From assembly GCF_910592395.1 (NCBI RefSeq), contig NC_088319.1, positions 12,028,001 to 12,092,000 of the forward strand: DNA of 64,000 nucleotides, read 5' to 3'. This document shows positions 39,440-51,100 of the stretch, in pieces (position 1 is the first letter of the stretch; the number at the start of each line of letters is the position of its first letter). The notes under the pieces were generated by a model. That model was given only the letters and a program-made list of their open reading frames with translations. It had not been told where the DNA came from and made no database searches. This DNA comes from Lineus longissimus. Taxonomy: Eukaryota; Nemertea; Pilidiophora; Heteronemertea; Lineidae. Both the position numbers and the translations under genes were made by a program.

Positions 39440-39658
39440 ATCCGTAAATGTAGATCCGGCCATATCCGTAGTGTAAATGTCAAAGGCAGTATTGTCTGGA
39501 AAGGCAGATCCTGCCATATCCGTAAATGTCTATTAAGTTCAAAGGCAGTATCCTAGCCTGGCATTCTAAACTCTATTCTCAAGGTAGATCATGCCATATC
39601 CGTAGGTGTCTATAAAGTTCAAAGGCAGTACCCTAGCCTGGCATTCTAAACTCTACCC
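39440..39658 (-). pseudogene. Tandem copies of the PPP1R35-like terminal codons
   Basis: The last coding stretch (minus strand CTTTATAGACACCTACGGAT, then ATGGCATGATCTACCTTGA) plus downstream sequence is repeated at 80-bp steps: ATGCCATATC ends at 39680 in the gene, 39600 in copy 1 and, diverged, at 39520 in copy 2, with shorter pieces near 39435-39475. Copy 1 even retains the stop codon. All lie downstream of the real stop, so they would be transcribed only as 3' UTR. Confidence 0.8.
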
Positions 39659-41444
39659 TCAAGGTAGATCATGCCATATCCGTAGGTGTCTATAAAGTTC
39701 AAAGGCAGTGTTGTCTGGGGCTGTTTGAAGCGGTTCCGTGAATTTAGGCAGGGAGTCGATGTTGTAGCTGCAGGTCTCGACCTGGAGGTCAGGGGTGAAC
39801 AGATCCATGATGTTTGGTTCGGGGAAGCGAGAATCCTGGCAAATGAAGAAATAGAAGATAGAGGTGACTATATTTGTTGTCTTAATTGCTGTACCTAATA
39901 GAGATGTGCCCTGATTGCCGAGGTCAATTCCAATGGATGTGACCAATTAGGGACTAAATGCAGTGTCCTTAGTAGAGAGGGTGTCCTTATTAGAGAGGTG
40001 TCCGCTAAGGGAGGTTCCATTGTACATTGTATTTTTTAGTGGAAAACACTGAAATGGAATAGATTTCCTTACCTGTATCCTTGTGCTCTCCAAGTTGGGT
40101 CCCTTGATGAGATTTTTGCGTTGGATTTCGGCTTGTTTGATGATGTCAGCGACCCGCTCTACATCTGTACACTCCAGTGACTGGAACTGCGGCTTCACAG
40201 GGTTTACTCTTGCAGTGACCTAAAAGACGAATGAAATTTAAAATATTAATATATCTCGGAATTAACAAATGATATCAATCTTCTGATACTGGTCACTGCC
40301 CATAAAGCTTGATACTGAACCAACTCCAGCACTGCGGCTCAAAATTGACAAGTCGAAAGTGCTGTCCTGAGAGGTGTCGTGATAAGATAAGTCAAAAACA
40401 ACATTTCATGACTCTTTATTTGGGGGATTACAAAGTTTCTTTCAGTTTTTCGAATCAAATAACATTATTTGGCAATCCACAATGATAAAACATGGAAATT
40501 TAGCAGTTTACACTGCTCTGACTGTGTAGCATGGACTTGTACTTAGCAAGTTCCTTTGGCAAGAAGGGATAACAACTCCAACTTACTTTCTCCTTGAACT
40601 GATTTCTTGTATTAGGCGACCCGTCCAACTTGTCCTCAACAGCTTTCACGACGTCCAGCGAGGCGACTTTCAACTGCCTCATCTCCTGGTTCACTTTTAG
40701 CGTACTGTGAAACTCCGGCCGCTGAAAGATATGCTCCTCCGCCGTCACAACTCCAGGCTGGGTGATCTTGGGCAACGGCCGCGGAAAATACACTTTGGCA
40801 CTTTCTGGAGGTAATCGTTGCCTGGGGGCTGGAGGTTCCTCAAAATCACTCTGGAGAACTTTCGGAACAGTCGCAGCATTATTATTAGAGTCAATTTTTT
40901 TAGGCTTTAATTTCGCAAAAATATGCACGCTGTCTTTGTCTGTTTTCACAAAGTTTTCATTATTGTCGACGAGCTGCTTGAATTCTGGAATTTCCTTTGT
41001 TTTACTTTGGACATAGCGGTACACTTTGCTACCCTCATCTGGGTTCAAGTCTTCAGCTGAATTTTCTTTATTCTCGTCAGTATTATCTGATGATTCTGTT
41101 GCTACTGATGACACAGACATACCACTCTCTGAAGCGGGCACATCAAACCGCACATGTTTATTTTTCTCAACGCGGACAATGGGTTGCCGTTCCGGTTTGT
41201 CCGGTGTCAGGCAAAGATCGGGATCAGGGGTTAAAAGTGGTGGAGAAACTTTTGGAAAACTTGGTTGTGGGATCATCGAGACTGGGGAATCCTCCGACTC
41301 TGGCAATTTCTTGTGGCCATAGTCGGCTTCAAGGAAGGATTCCGTTGTGATGTCAAGGCTGAAGTCTGGCATCGGACTGAAACCTTCGCTAGGCGGAGAG
41401 TGTCCTGGGCCTTGTCCCATTGGGCAGGAGAGGAAGGAAGCCAT
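39659..41444 (-). CDS. PPP1R35: PPP1R35-like protein phosphatase 1 regulatory subunit
   Basis: Three exons join in phase to 393 aa: 40587-41444, 40073-40219, 39659-39835. A Ser/Pro-rich acidic N-terminus holds a KHVRF motif (about residue 97), matching the RVxF-type docking motif for protein phosphatase 1. The C-terminal half (PEFHSTLKVNQEMRQLKVAS through IMDLFTPDLQVET and FELYRHLRIW) resembles the conserved C-terminal domain of PPP1R35, a centriole-elongation factor in vertebrates. The family call rests on remembered resemblance in that domain and is less certain than for the neighbours. The start is the first ATG in the large exon. The gene is divergent from SDHB with 512 bp between start codons. 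Confidence 0.72.
39893..40027. mobile_element. Element R2 copy in PPP1R35-like intron 2
   Basis: TAATAGAGATGTGCCCTGAT start, GTGTCCTTAGTAGAGAGGGT core and GGGAGGTTCCATTGTACATT end. Diverged, but the R2 order is kept. Confidence 0.6.
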
Positions 41445-41956
41445 ATTTTAAGCTGCAAAGATAGATTAGTACGTGGATTACAGTAATCCAGTAATGGGTA
41501 TACATTGAGTAATTCTCCTTGGACTAACACTAACAGACTAGCTAACGGTAACCTAACCAAGCTGCTGGCGGACAGACCATCTACTTTTAGAAATGAGCCA
41601 GCAAAATTTAATCTGTCACTGTTAACTGTGACTGAATTTACGTATGTTTGCGAAGCTTGTATTCTGGGCCACCCTGTAGAAATCACAGATGGCAGCACCT
41701 GACGGTGGATTTTTCACAAATATTTGCAGCAACTTCGAAGGTCATTTTCTCAGTAACGTTTAAAACATTATGGTTGATCTATACACAGTCATAATCTATG
41801 ATTCATTACACGATTATAAGAGTGAAGCTGTCGTACCGCAAATCTCTGAAAAATCGAGAATCAAGGTGATAATTTCGGATAAATTTTGCGAAGATTCAAT
41901 CGTCCCGCGCCATCTTTGCTCAACAGGCCCGCGCATGCGCGATCAGAAGTTTCAAG
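41445..41956. promoter_or_regulatory. Shared bidirectional promoter of PPP1R35-like gene and SDHB
   Basis: The 512 bp between two divergent start codons contains CCGCGCATGCGCGA at about 41929-41942, a perfect match to the NRF-1 palindrome (GCGCATGCGC). NRF-1 sites are typical of nuclear genes for mitochondrial respiration, fitting SDHB. CAAGATGGCG over the SDHB start (41953-41962) matches a YY1-type element. An isolated ATTCTGGGCCACCCTGTAG transposon end lies at about 41661-41679. Confidence 0.6.
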
Positions 41957-44900
41957 ATGGCGAGCCCAGCAAGTTTGGTGAAGTTTTCTCCCGCAAAGAA
42001 GGCATTATTTATGCTTTCGCAGGTAAATATAGAAAGGTTGACATAGGTAGAATAAAATTCATGTTATGGTGTTTAGTTATAATACAACCACTAGTTGAGC
42101 ATCTCCTGCGTTTTCGGAAAATCATTGATCGTACGTAAACTCTGTCAGTGCTGTGTTTATGTTCTGGCGTCCTCAAATTTGACCTTGCGTAATGTAATTT
42201 TTGTGGAGGAATGTCATCACTGTTATTTGGCAGGTTACTGGTCATGCGGTGCCAGAATATGGTAGGAAGACAGAAAATCAAACTGTCTTCAATGCTATAC
42301 CCAAATTATTGCTTAAAACTTGTGAGATCATGCAATAAACCAGATTGTTTTATAACACTACTCTGACCGTGTGGTGCTGCCCTCTTTTGGGAGAGGGCTA
42401 AAGTTAAGTGACATTGAGGACTTTCTAAATGCTTTCACCTGTCTTGGATGACTGTTTGAAATTGTCAGTGCTAGATCCTACCCACCAGGATCATTGCTGG
42501 GATATCTCAAGCTTCGAGAAAGTAGTAGCTCACTGTACTTGGTGGAACTGGGAAGTATTAATGAATCTTCAACCCAGGCCCAGCCCCAGGCCAGGGCCTG
42601 ACTAAAGCTAACCACAGAGTCTATATTGTGCAGACTGGGATCTATTCGAGGTGTCAATAGAAAATTGTATGATCTCCCTCATTTCAGGTGCGGGGGATGG
42701 CTGCCGCCGCTGCTGCTACACAAGTGCAGCCGAGAATGAAAAGTTTCAAAGTATACAGATTCGTAAGTGTGAATGTTGAAAGTAGTCTCCTATCTTAAGT
42801 AAAAACTTTGGTGAATTTTCTTATCAACCCTTGCCCTCTCACTGGTATTGAATATGTCTCATTCAGATTGAAAAAATTCTGTCAAACTGTTGTATTTAAT
42901 TGTTTCTTCAGTTGTTTTGATCTCTTTACAGAATCCAGACAAGCCTGGTGACAAACCGCATATGGACACTTATCAAGTTGATCTCAACCAGTAAGTTGGA
43001 AAAGTTAATGATTTATCAATGAATACTATCATTGTAAGGTGACTCGACACAGCAAAACGAGGAAGAAGTTTATCTAAAACCCCTGCTTCCCGATTGTCAT
43101 GATGGAATGTTTTCTCCTTCAGGTGTGGTCCAATGGTGTTGGATGCCCTCATCAAGATAAAGACAGAAATCGACCCGACCTTGACATTTCGACGATCATG
43201 TCGTGAAGGAATTTGCGGATCGTGCTCCATGAATATAAACGGCACCAACACCTTAGCTTGTCTTGCGTAAGTTTTCTCTCGGTTTTGTCACCATCGGCTA
43301 GGCTAACAACCAAAGGCCTTCTCAGTCATCATCATCATCATCATCATCATCAGGTTAATATCGTAGGACCTAGGGTCCTGTTGATATCTGTCAGTTTTAC
43401 TCGCTGGTTTATGGTTCTCGCGCTCAGCACAGGTGTGGTTTGTGGTGTAAAAAGTTACAATAAAAGTTCTGCTTCCTCGATTCGCTGGAACTTAGGCCCT
43501 AAGCTTTCATCACGGTTTCCTTAAAAACACAAGCATGTCTATGTCCGAGATATTTGCGTATATACAATTACAACTAAACTAGTCTCTAATTATCTCCGTT
43601 ATCCGATCCACAGTCGATAGAATATGTACAGTCAAAGTAAACTAATAAGTCACATACTTCCTGTCATAGGGAGAGTGAACTTATAAGTCACCATTGTGCT
43701 ATTGTGAGGCCGTGATCTGTTTTTGAATTGAGCTTAAACCTTGGGTTAGGTTGCTCGAGGTGTCCTCCGCTTTTGCATTTTGAAGTTTTGAGATGCACGC
43801 TAGACAGTCAGTCCATTTCCAGTACAGAAGTTGGCTGTCCTAGAGATCGCCAACACAGAGCCCCTGCGCTTTGGAGCGACTGTCTACGTTCTGACCAGGT
43901 GAGATGATGATGATCTAAGAAGTGTGTGCAAATATTCTAAATAGAACTCTCGCTTTTTCAGTCCAATTGACGAGAACCTGGGCAAAACCTCCAAAGTCTA
44001 CCCTCTACCGCACATGTATGTTATCAAAGATCTTGTCCCGGTAGGTTTCTGTACTGATTACTTGAAAGTCCTGGTACTTTACTTAGTGTCCATTTTTATT
44101 CGTTATCCAATGGCAATAGCTGTGAGAAGTAACATGTTAGCTATCGTTAGGAGCCAAATTTCTTACCACCAGTTCTTTCATGTTTTAGGACATGGCCAAC
44201 TTCTATGCCCAGTACCGAGCCATTGAACCTTACCTGCGACGTAAAGACATGAAGGAGGAGGACTATGGCAAGGTTTCCCATCTACAGAGTCCTGAAGACA
44301 GGAAGAAATTAGTAAGTTCGGACCGAGATTCCAAAGGAGTTTTATAGCCAAGTAGTTCCGTTATCACTGCTGGCCTCCATGCAAAATGAGCCGGGTTCAA
44401 TCTCGGGAACCCAGGATTGTATATCGGATGAACCGGCGTGGCTTTCAAGGAACTAAAATTCTTGGCTCTTCACAGTCCTTTGATTGAGACAAAAAAAAGG
44501 TTCCTTGCATCTGGTGTCTATGCCAGGTCAAGTAAAAGACCCCACCAAGTGAGAAACATTAGCAGCATTAAGACCCACCCAAATCAAGTGAGAATGTTTC
44601 TTGAAACTTAATTGTTAGCTTCTTCATTCAAGGACGGCCTCTACGAGTGCATCCTGTGCGCCTGCTGCAGCACGTCCTGCCCGAGCTACTGGTGGAGCGG
44701 CGACCGTTACATGGGTCCCGCCGTCCTGATGCAGGCCTACCGCTGGATGATCGACTCCCGAGATGAGACAACCAAGGAGAGACTGGAACAGATGGAGGAT
44801 AAATTCTCTGTCTTTAGGTGTCACACTATCATGAACTGCACTAAAACGTGTCCGAAGGTACGTGGCGTTTTCTGCAGAATTTTTTCCTGTCTTGCTCTAT

Positions 44901-45386
44901 TCTTTCCCGAGTGCCAAAACATGTTCAAATCATTTGAGAACTTCTCTCCTCCTCTTCTGTGAGGTGCAGTCTGTTTTTGGTAACAAAGTTAGCTGTAACA
45001 GTATTGAGTTGAGAGCTGAGTGTCAACTTGGACATTAGTAGCTCTGTAAACAATTTCGTGCGATTGTAATGTGAGTAGGAGGAAACCGGAGCCCCCTGAA
45101 AAAAGCTAGACTATCGAACAGGGTTGCTCTCTCTATCACATGAGTGTAACAGAACCGACCCGGAATTGAACCTCCGAGGTGACAGGCGCGGATGTTGCAA
45201 CTTCACCACTCAGACAGCCCGAAGTTGGCTGTCCTCGATTGTGATCCACCCCGGTGAGGGTGATGGAGAACCCCTCTCTGTTTCTCTCCTTTGCTTCAGC
45301 TGATTTCGTCTTCTATTCTTCAGGGCCTGAATCCTGGCAAGGCTATTGGTGAAATCAAGAAATTGCTGTACACATTCAAAGGATAA
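41957..45386 (+). CDS. SDHB: Succinate dehydrogenase iron-sulfur subunit
   Basis: Iron-sulfur subunit of mitochondrial complex II, passing electrons from the FAD subunit to ubiquinone in the inner membrane. Eight exons join in phase: 41957-42022, 42688-42762, 42932-42990, 43123-43266, 43962-44040, 44189-44311, 44633-44857, 45324-45386 (277 aa). A basic, Ala/Ser-rich N-terminus ([20 protein letters not shown]) fits a mitochondrial targeting peptide. The [2Fe-2S] cysteines are in [13 protein letters not shown] and the following [16 protein letters not shown] carries the [4Fe-4S] ligands and [14 protein letters not shown] those of [3Fe-4S], all intact. Length is close to the usual 280 aa. The TTA-GAC junction (44311/44633) uses a weak acceptor, TTCATTCAAG. 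The intron before exon 7 carries a SINE-like insertion, and a short ATC microsatellite lies after exon 4. Confidence 0.98.
43327..43353 (+). repeat. ATC trinucleotide microsatellite
   Basis: About eight CAT/ATC units in SDHB intron 4. Confidence 0.85.
44335..44580 (+). mobile_element. tRNA-derived SINE-like element, copy 2
   Basis: Head GTTCCGTTATCACTGCTGGC and GGGTTCAATCTCGG (B-box-like), then GGATGAACCGGCGTGGCTTT, TTGCATCTGGTGTCTATGCC and AGTGAGAAACATTAGCAG, in the same order as the minus-strand copy at 30800-31092. In SDHB intron 6. Confidence 0.65.
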
Positions 45387-46934
45387 ATCAAACGGCACCC
45401 CCTAGCACCAGGCAAAGAAGACTTACATAGTCGTATTGAAGCTTTTTCGTACATGTGGTAATTTTAGAACATTGTCGTATTTTCGAACTCTAATGTAGGA
45501 GTTCTGCCTGTGTTAGTTACACAAAAGCCTGCGCATAGCAAATATTCTGGAACATATTATCAGTTTTGTAACTATTTGAGTGATAATGAAACTGAAAAGA
45601 ATGGATGGTTTGTTAATTACTGTCTATTAATTAGATGCAAGAATAACGTGCCCAGCACATGGGAAATGTGGAAAGTTTTAAGTTTCATTTGCATTGTTTG
45701 TACGCCTAAAGCGATATTATGAAAATTAGCAGTAAAAACTAAAAAAACTTTGTAATCTGTTGATATATTGGCACTACAACTAGTCGAGCTCATTTCAAGA
45801 TATTTGATGTTGTTTGGCTGAAAATTGGTTGAAACTAATTGAAGAGTGTGTTTTCTGGTGCTGGGAGTGATAACATTTGTGATACCATGGCGTTTGATTT
45901 CGGACACAAACCATCTTGTATATAACCATCCCTAGAGTAAACTATTCTTTTACTGTTTGCAATAGCCCTGGTCTCTGTCATTATAGCAGCTAATAATCCT
46001 GGAGGGAGGGAGGGAGGGGGGCACTTTGTGAAGTTCTTGTTAACACTAAAATACCCTCTTTTGATTCTAAATTATCTATGCTAAAATAATTGAACGGACG
46101 TACTTAAATGGTAGCATGGTAGGCCTCTTGTGAGGGGCTGTCATACCAATGTTTTTGGAATGAATTGAAAATGCTAAGAAGTTGTCTTTGGGATTACTAG
46201 AACGATAGTACAGGCTAATGGAACTGTTTGTTTGAGTCATTGTGCCATTGTCGGGGGAAAAAACGAATGTAACATTGAAGCTTGTAGATTAATCAAGAAA
46301 AGACTGTCACTTTTATCTGCTGTGTGATGTGGATAACGCTCAATTAATCTTCTCAAGTAAGAAAATTCTTCTGATCCTTTGTCTAGGTTCTCCATATGAC
46401 ATGACATACCTGCTATACTGGAGCACTGTCCCTGTTAAATAAACACTGCGTCAACTTTAAGGTGATGACTTCAAAATGTTTCTATGCAACAAGGTTTGAC
46501 TTAGTCGTGTACACCAGTCATTCTATTAAGAAGGCTCTCGTAGGATTGGACGACAGTATGTACATGTAAAACCTCTTTGACCAGATACAGGCAACAAAAT
46601 GGAGACTTAGTGATATTCATGAAGAAAGAGCAAAAACCATGTTATTTTTCAATCTCTTTGGGTTGACTCCAGTTTGAAGCTATGATAAATTGTTATGATT
46701 AGTGTGAAGAAGACTTGTATTTCATCATGAGTGTATTTATTTATAAAGTCATTGTCTTAGTGCAGTCAATAAATCTTTGTCACCCAATCTGTGATTTTGT
46801 CGTCTTTTTGTTGTATTTAAAAATTTCACGGAACCGCCAAACCACTAACCGCCTGTGACAGGAAATTTGAGATTGTGATGTTGAGATGCAGATATCTCTG
46901 TGCTGAACTCCTGAGGCAGACAATTCGCCTGCAG
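45387..46934 (+). other. Probable SDHB 3' UTR and flank
   Basis: No coding gene seen. AATAAA signals occur at about 46438 and 46767, the second followed by a GT-rich stretch (GTGATTTTGTCGTCTTTTTG), which would imply a long 3' UTR. A GGGAGGGAGGGAGGG run lies near 46004-46020. Confidence 0.45.
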
Positions 46935-47096
46935 AGTAGAACCTCTAGAAAAGGATACCCTTGGGACTGACAAGTGCTCTCCTTAATATAGAGGTGTCCT
47001 GATTAGAGAGGTAAAATTGCAGGGAGACCACCAATTTGGGACCAAAACTAGTGTGTTTATTAGTAGGTGTCCGCTATGGGAGGGCCCACTGTACTT
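46935..47096. mobile_element. Element R2 copy between SDHB and scramblase
   Basis: GAGTAGAACCTCTAGAAAAG start, GGGACTGACAAGTGCTCTCC and ACCAATTTGGGACCAAAACT core, TATGGGAGGGCCCACTGTAC end. Diverged. Confidence 0.65.
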
Positions 47097-47575
47097 CAAT
47101 TGCACAGTGTAGTAACTTATGGCATATCCATTTGTCACCTTTGAAAACTCATTCTAAAGGAACGACTATCAATCACCTCCTGTCTTTACCGCGCCGATTT
47201 TCGTCTCTCCGGCCCAGGCGGAATTGGTCAGTATCACACTCAACAGTCAGACAGTGTAAATATTGTGAAAAAAGGCTTGGCATTTTTACTCACAAATCAC
47301 TCTCTTTCTCCTAATATTCACGGAGTGTTTGGCTACATTATCATATCAGGTAACTGTACAAGTATGTATGATTTCTTTTAGATGTTTTCTTAATAGTGAT
47401 CCGTTATTAGGAAACCCGTAAGATGATAATTTCGAATGGAATTTTTTTCTTGTCGCAATTTACACTACGCCCAACTGCCACATTATAGGCATAGGGTGTC
47501 TCAGAAAAAAAGGTGCCATCGAGTTCTTGAAACTTTTATTTGACCGAGGACATCCTCGGTTTATATATTTGGCCT

Positions 47576-47692
47576 AACTGCAGAATAGCCGGGACAGTAG
47601 CAGCTCTGTAAATTATGTACACTCTGTCCCTCTGTACATTATGTACACATTCCTATCAATAGCAGTGTCCCGGGTATTCTGCAGTTGCTCCG
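47576..47692. repeat. Inverted-repeat element
   Basis: AACTGCAGAATAGCCGGGAC and GTCCCGGGTATTCTGCAGTT are nearly perfect inverted arms about 115 bp apart around a GTACA-rich centre. The remaining sequence to 48106 may include a scramblase 5' UTR exon or promoter; none could be fixed. Confidence 0.65.
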
Positions 47693-48122
47693 TGAACAAA
47701 ATTAACGATCCGCCAATGAAAAATTTGCATCACTGATCCTGCGTACAAAGGTTGGACTTGTGACGTTTCGCCGACAGGAAATCAAAGATGACGAAAGCGC
47801 TGATTGATTATGCTAATTTAAAGGCCAACTGATTATTGATTATGCATGATGTGGAGTGCAACACAGTGAGGGGATAGGCTTTATATATAATAGGTTAACA
47901 AATCTGTTACGCATGAGTTTTCTCAAACCGTACCATCGATCATCATATTTGCGACGGAAGTGTCGTAAATCCGACTACTGTCCTCGGTTCACACCATTTA
48001 CAAACGCACATAAAATACACGTTGCAACTCAAGTCATACAGTCTTTCTCTACCTCCTCTGTGGGCCAGATTCTAGATTTTAAATGGCACCAATCCGTTCT
48101 TTTCAGATCATCCTAATTAAAA

Positions 48123-51100
48123 ATGGCTGATCAACAACAACCTCCTGCCACTCAACAACCAGGACCTCAGGGTCCCCCTGGCTACCCTGGTTACAATCAA
48201 CAGCCCCAGCCTGGTATGCAGGGCCAGCCTCAAGTTGGGTATGCGCAGCCGCAACCAGGGTATGGGCAGCCGCAGCAACCGTATGGGCAGCCGCAGTATG
48301 GGCAACCACAGTATGGGCAGCCTCCTCAAGGACAGTACGTACAGGGAGGACCAGGTGAGTCGTCTTTTTAAAATTCCATTCTTTTCAAAATTGAACAGCC
48401 CCAGGTATATAAAATGTCAGCTCCCTAAATTGACAACTAAAGTGCCTTCTTCTTAGTGTTTGCTTTTGAGTTTGGTTGCTTTGCACCATGGTTTGGTGCA
48501 GGAGTCCTGGCCCAGTGCATTGTCTTCAGCATGCTCTCTCAAAACCCATTTGGGGATGAATTGCAGAGTGCCAGGGCGTTTCCACACACCGCTGGACCTG
48601 CAGACTGCAACTCAAGGCAAGCCAGGATTCAAATCTGATCCGAAATCCCATCATTGTCTCAATCCATTTCTCTCTTTTCCGAAAACTGCTTTTTTCATGC
48701 ATTATTTTTTTTCAAAAGGAACATTATGATGTAGAACATATCAAAGTTACAAGTGTTTTTAAGATTGCAGGTCCATTCTCCCAAGTGCATGAGAAACAAG
48801 TCAATTTCATCCATAGATGTTGCATATTGAATTGGAAGGCTTAATATAACTGCCACCTATTGGCAATAAAGTCCCTCATTCATTGCACCACCAAATTTTA
48901 TTGCTTTGAAGATTCCGACAGCAACATGTACACATCCCTGTTCAGGTGTGCCGATGTCCCTATTCGGGTCGTGAGGGCCCCAGCTCATTTAGATAAATTT
49001 ACAATCTACATAAATTGCTTGTGAACAATTGATTTTTCATGCGTTTTATCGTGTAGTCCAGTACAGCAGATACCAGCTGCAACTTTGGATCAATAAAATG
49101 ATAAAAACTTGTAGTCAGCTGTACTAGCTGGACGTTCCATGCAAAGTTTTGTTCCTCGACCTCAATGAAAATGATGACTGTATGACCCAGTATTCAGCCA
49201 GATCAATCCTTTCCAATGCCTATTATATAAACTTCATACTTAGCTTAACTTAGCTCAGCTTAGCTTAGTAGGAAGGAGAGACGGTCTGCCTGGGTAATTG
49301 ATATGATTGTAGGCCATTCAACTTGGCATTCAGGCCTCTCCCAATACACTATGTACACAAAACTTAGGGTGTGTTTGGCCAAACCTGAACTTCCTTTTCT
49401 AAAGGTCGATCTATACACCTTTCCAGAAATGGGGCACCTTTTCTTAAGGTCGATTTATACACCTTTCCAGAAATGGGGCGCTGAGTGTCCGAAATAGTGA
49501 TGTCATAAGGAGAAACTAGGCCTTATGGTGGAGGGACAAAGGAGATAGTCATGGTTGACCCAACACACTTGAATGCCTTTTTAAATGACAGACAAGGGGG
49601 AAAAAGTTAGTTCCAATGCAAGCCACCAGTTTCGGAAAACATGTATTGTCAAGCACATTCAAAGCTACCCATCGGAGTGCAACATAATGAATCATAATTG
49701 CCTAGACTCTGCTTGCCGATTTTTGGCAGAGTTAGTGATCGAGGATCTTTTATTGATGCCGAACCGCAACCCTGAAATGTTATAGGCCTTGGTTTTCAAT
49801 GGTCCGCTGATTTGCGCATGATATTTCAAAACGCACTCTGGTGGGCTCGTGTTGTAAAAATGTCAAATGGTTTTTGCGTGGGTATAGATGGACCTTAAAC
49901 TTAGCCACAGTCAGCAGGCTATCATGGCGTCAGATGTGCTGAAATCTCTGATCTTCATGTTGGTAGAACATGTCAACTTATAAGGGCCTTAAATAACAGT
50001 TTTAAAGTGTAGTGCACTCCTAGTCTACAGGTCGTTTGTGAAGTATTTCATGATTGATATTGTTTTGTTTCAGGAATGCCCATGCAAGGTGCCCCAATGG
50101 GCATGCCACCCCAAGGTACATTTATCTCAGTTCTAAATGGTCGCAATGTCGTTGCTGCAGCTTAATGTTCCTTTGGCTTGCAGGAAGTTGTAGAAGTTGT
50201 GTCCTTCGTGTTGCGATAGATAGCATTTATAACGCAAACGCTATAATCTGCATAATGTAATGCAGGACTGGTCTGGTGGGCAGTTTCCCATCAGCGTCCA
50301 ACCGTCCAATAATTGAATGAATAATATCTTTGCACAGACCTTGTGTTGGCAATCCAACAGTATCCTGTTTCATCATATCATCAGTTCATTCTCATACGCT
50401 TGTGCAATCCTGATGTAATATGCTGTTACATCAAATAGTTTAGCGTTGTCAATTCTGTGAAAGGATTCCCATGTGTATGGTGTAATTATTGATATAACTT
50501 TTACAGTCATTCCGCTAATTACTTGTACCGTTATGTATTTAACCCCTTGTTTTCACTAGCCTGATGGCTTATCTTTGCATGTCGGTACAATCACACATTT
50601 TAGCAGGGGAAAAAATGTTTTTTTCATATATGTGACCCATCACAGCAAAACTAGGTGCATGTCGCACAGAAGATGAGCCTAAATGACGCCAGGAGATAAT
50701 GGAAGAAATTGATGTGCTCATATTTCACAAAAGGCAGAAAATAGAGAAATGAACAAACAGTCCGTCTCAACCTGCCAAGCTCAGAGCGACATGCGCCTGG
50801 TTTTGCTGTGACGGGTCACATATGTGACTCGCTCTACCAAAACTAGGCGCTTGTCGCATCTGAACTCGACAGGTTGATACGGACTTGTTGTTCATTTCCC
50901 TATTGTAGACCTTTTGTGAAATCTATTACAAACTGATTTGGTCACATTTCACAAAAGGTCTACAATAGGGAAATGAACAACAAGTCCGTATCAACCTGTC
51001 AAGTTCAGATGCGACAAGCGCCTAGTTTTGGTAGAGCGAGTCACATATCATCAATGTCAGTCCAGCATTATCCCTCACTACAACTCTCTCTAGTTTAAAA

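Noticed and set aside
40997-41350. 117-codon plus-strand open frame
   Set aside because: Antisense shadow of the PPP1R35-like first exon.
45165-45230. tRNA gene on the minus strand
   Set aside because: CCGGAATTGAACCTCCGAGG resembles a T-arm, but no acceptor stem pairs; likely a SINE fragment.
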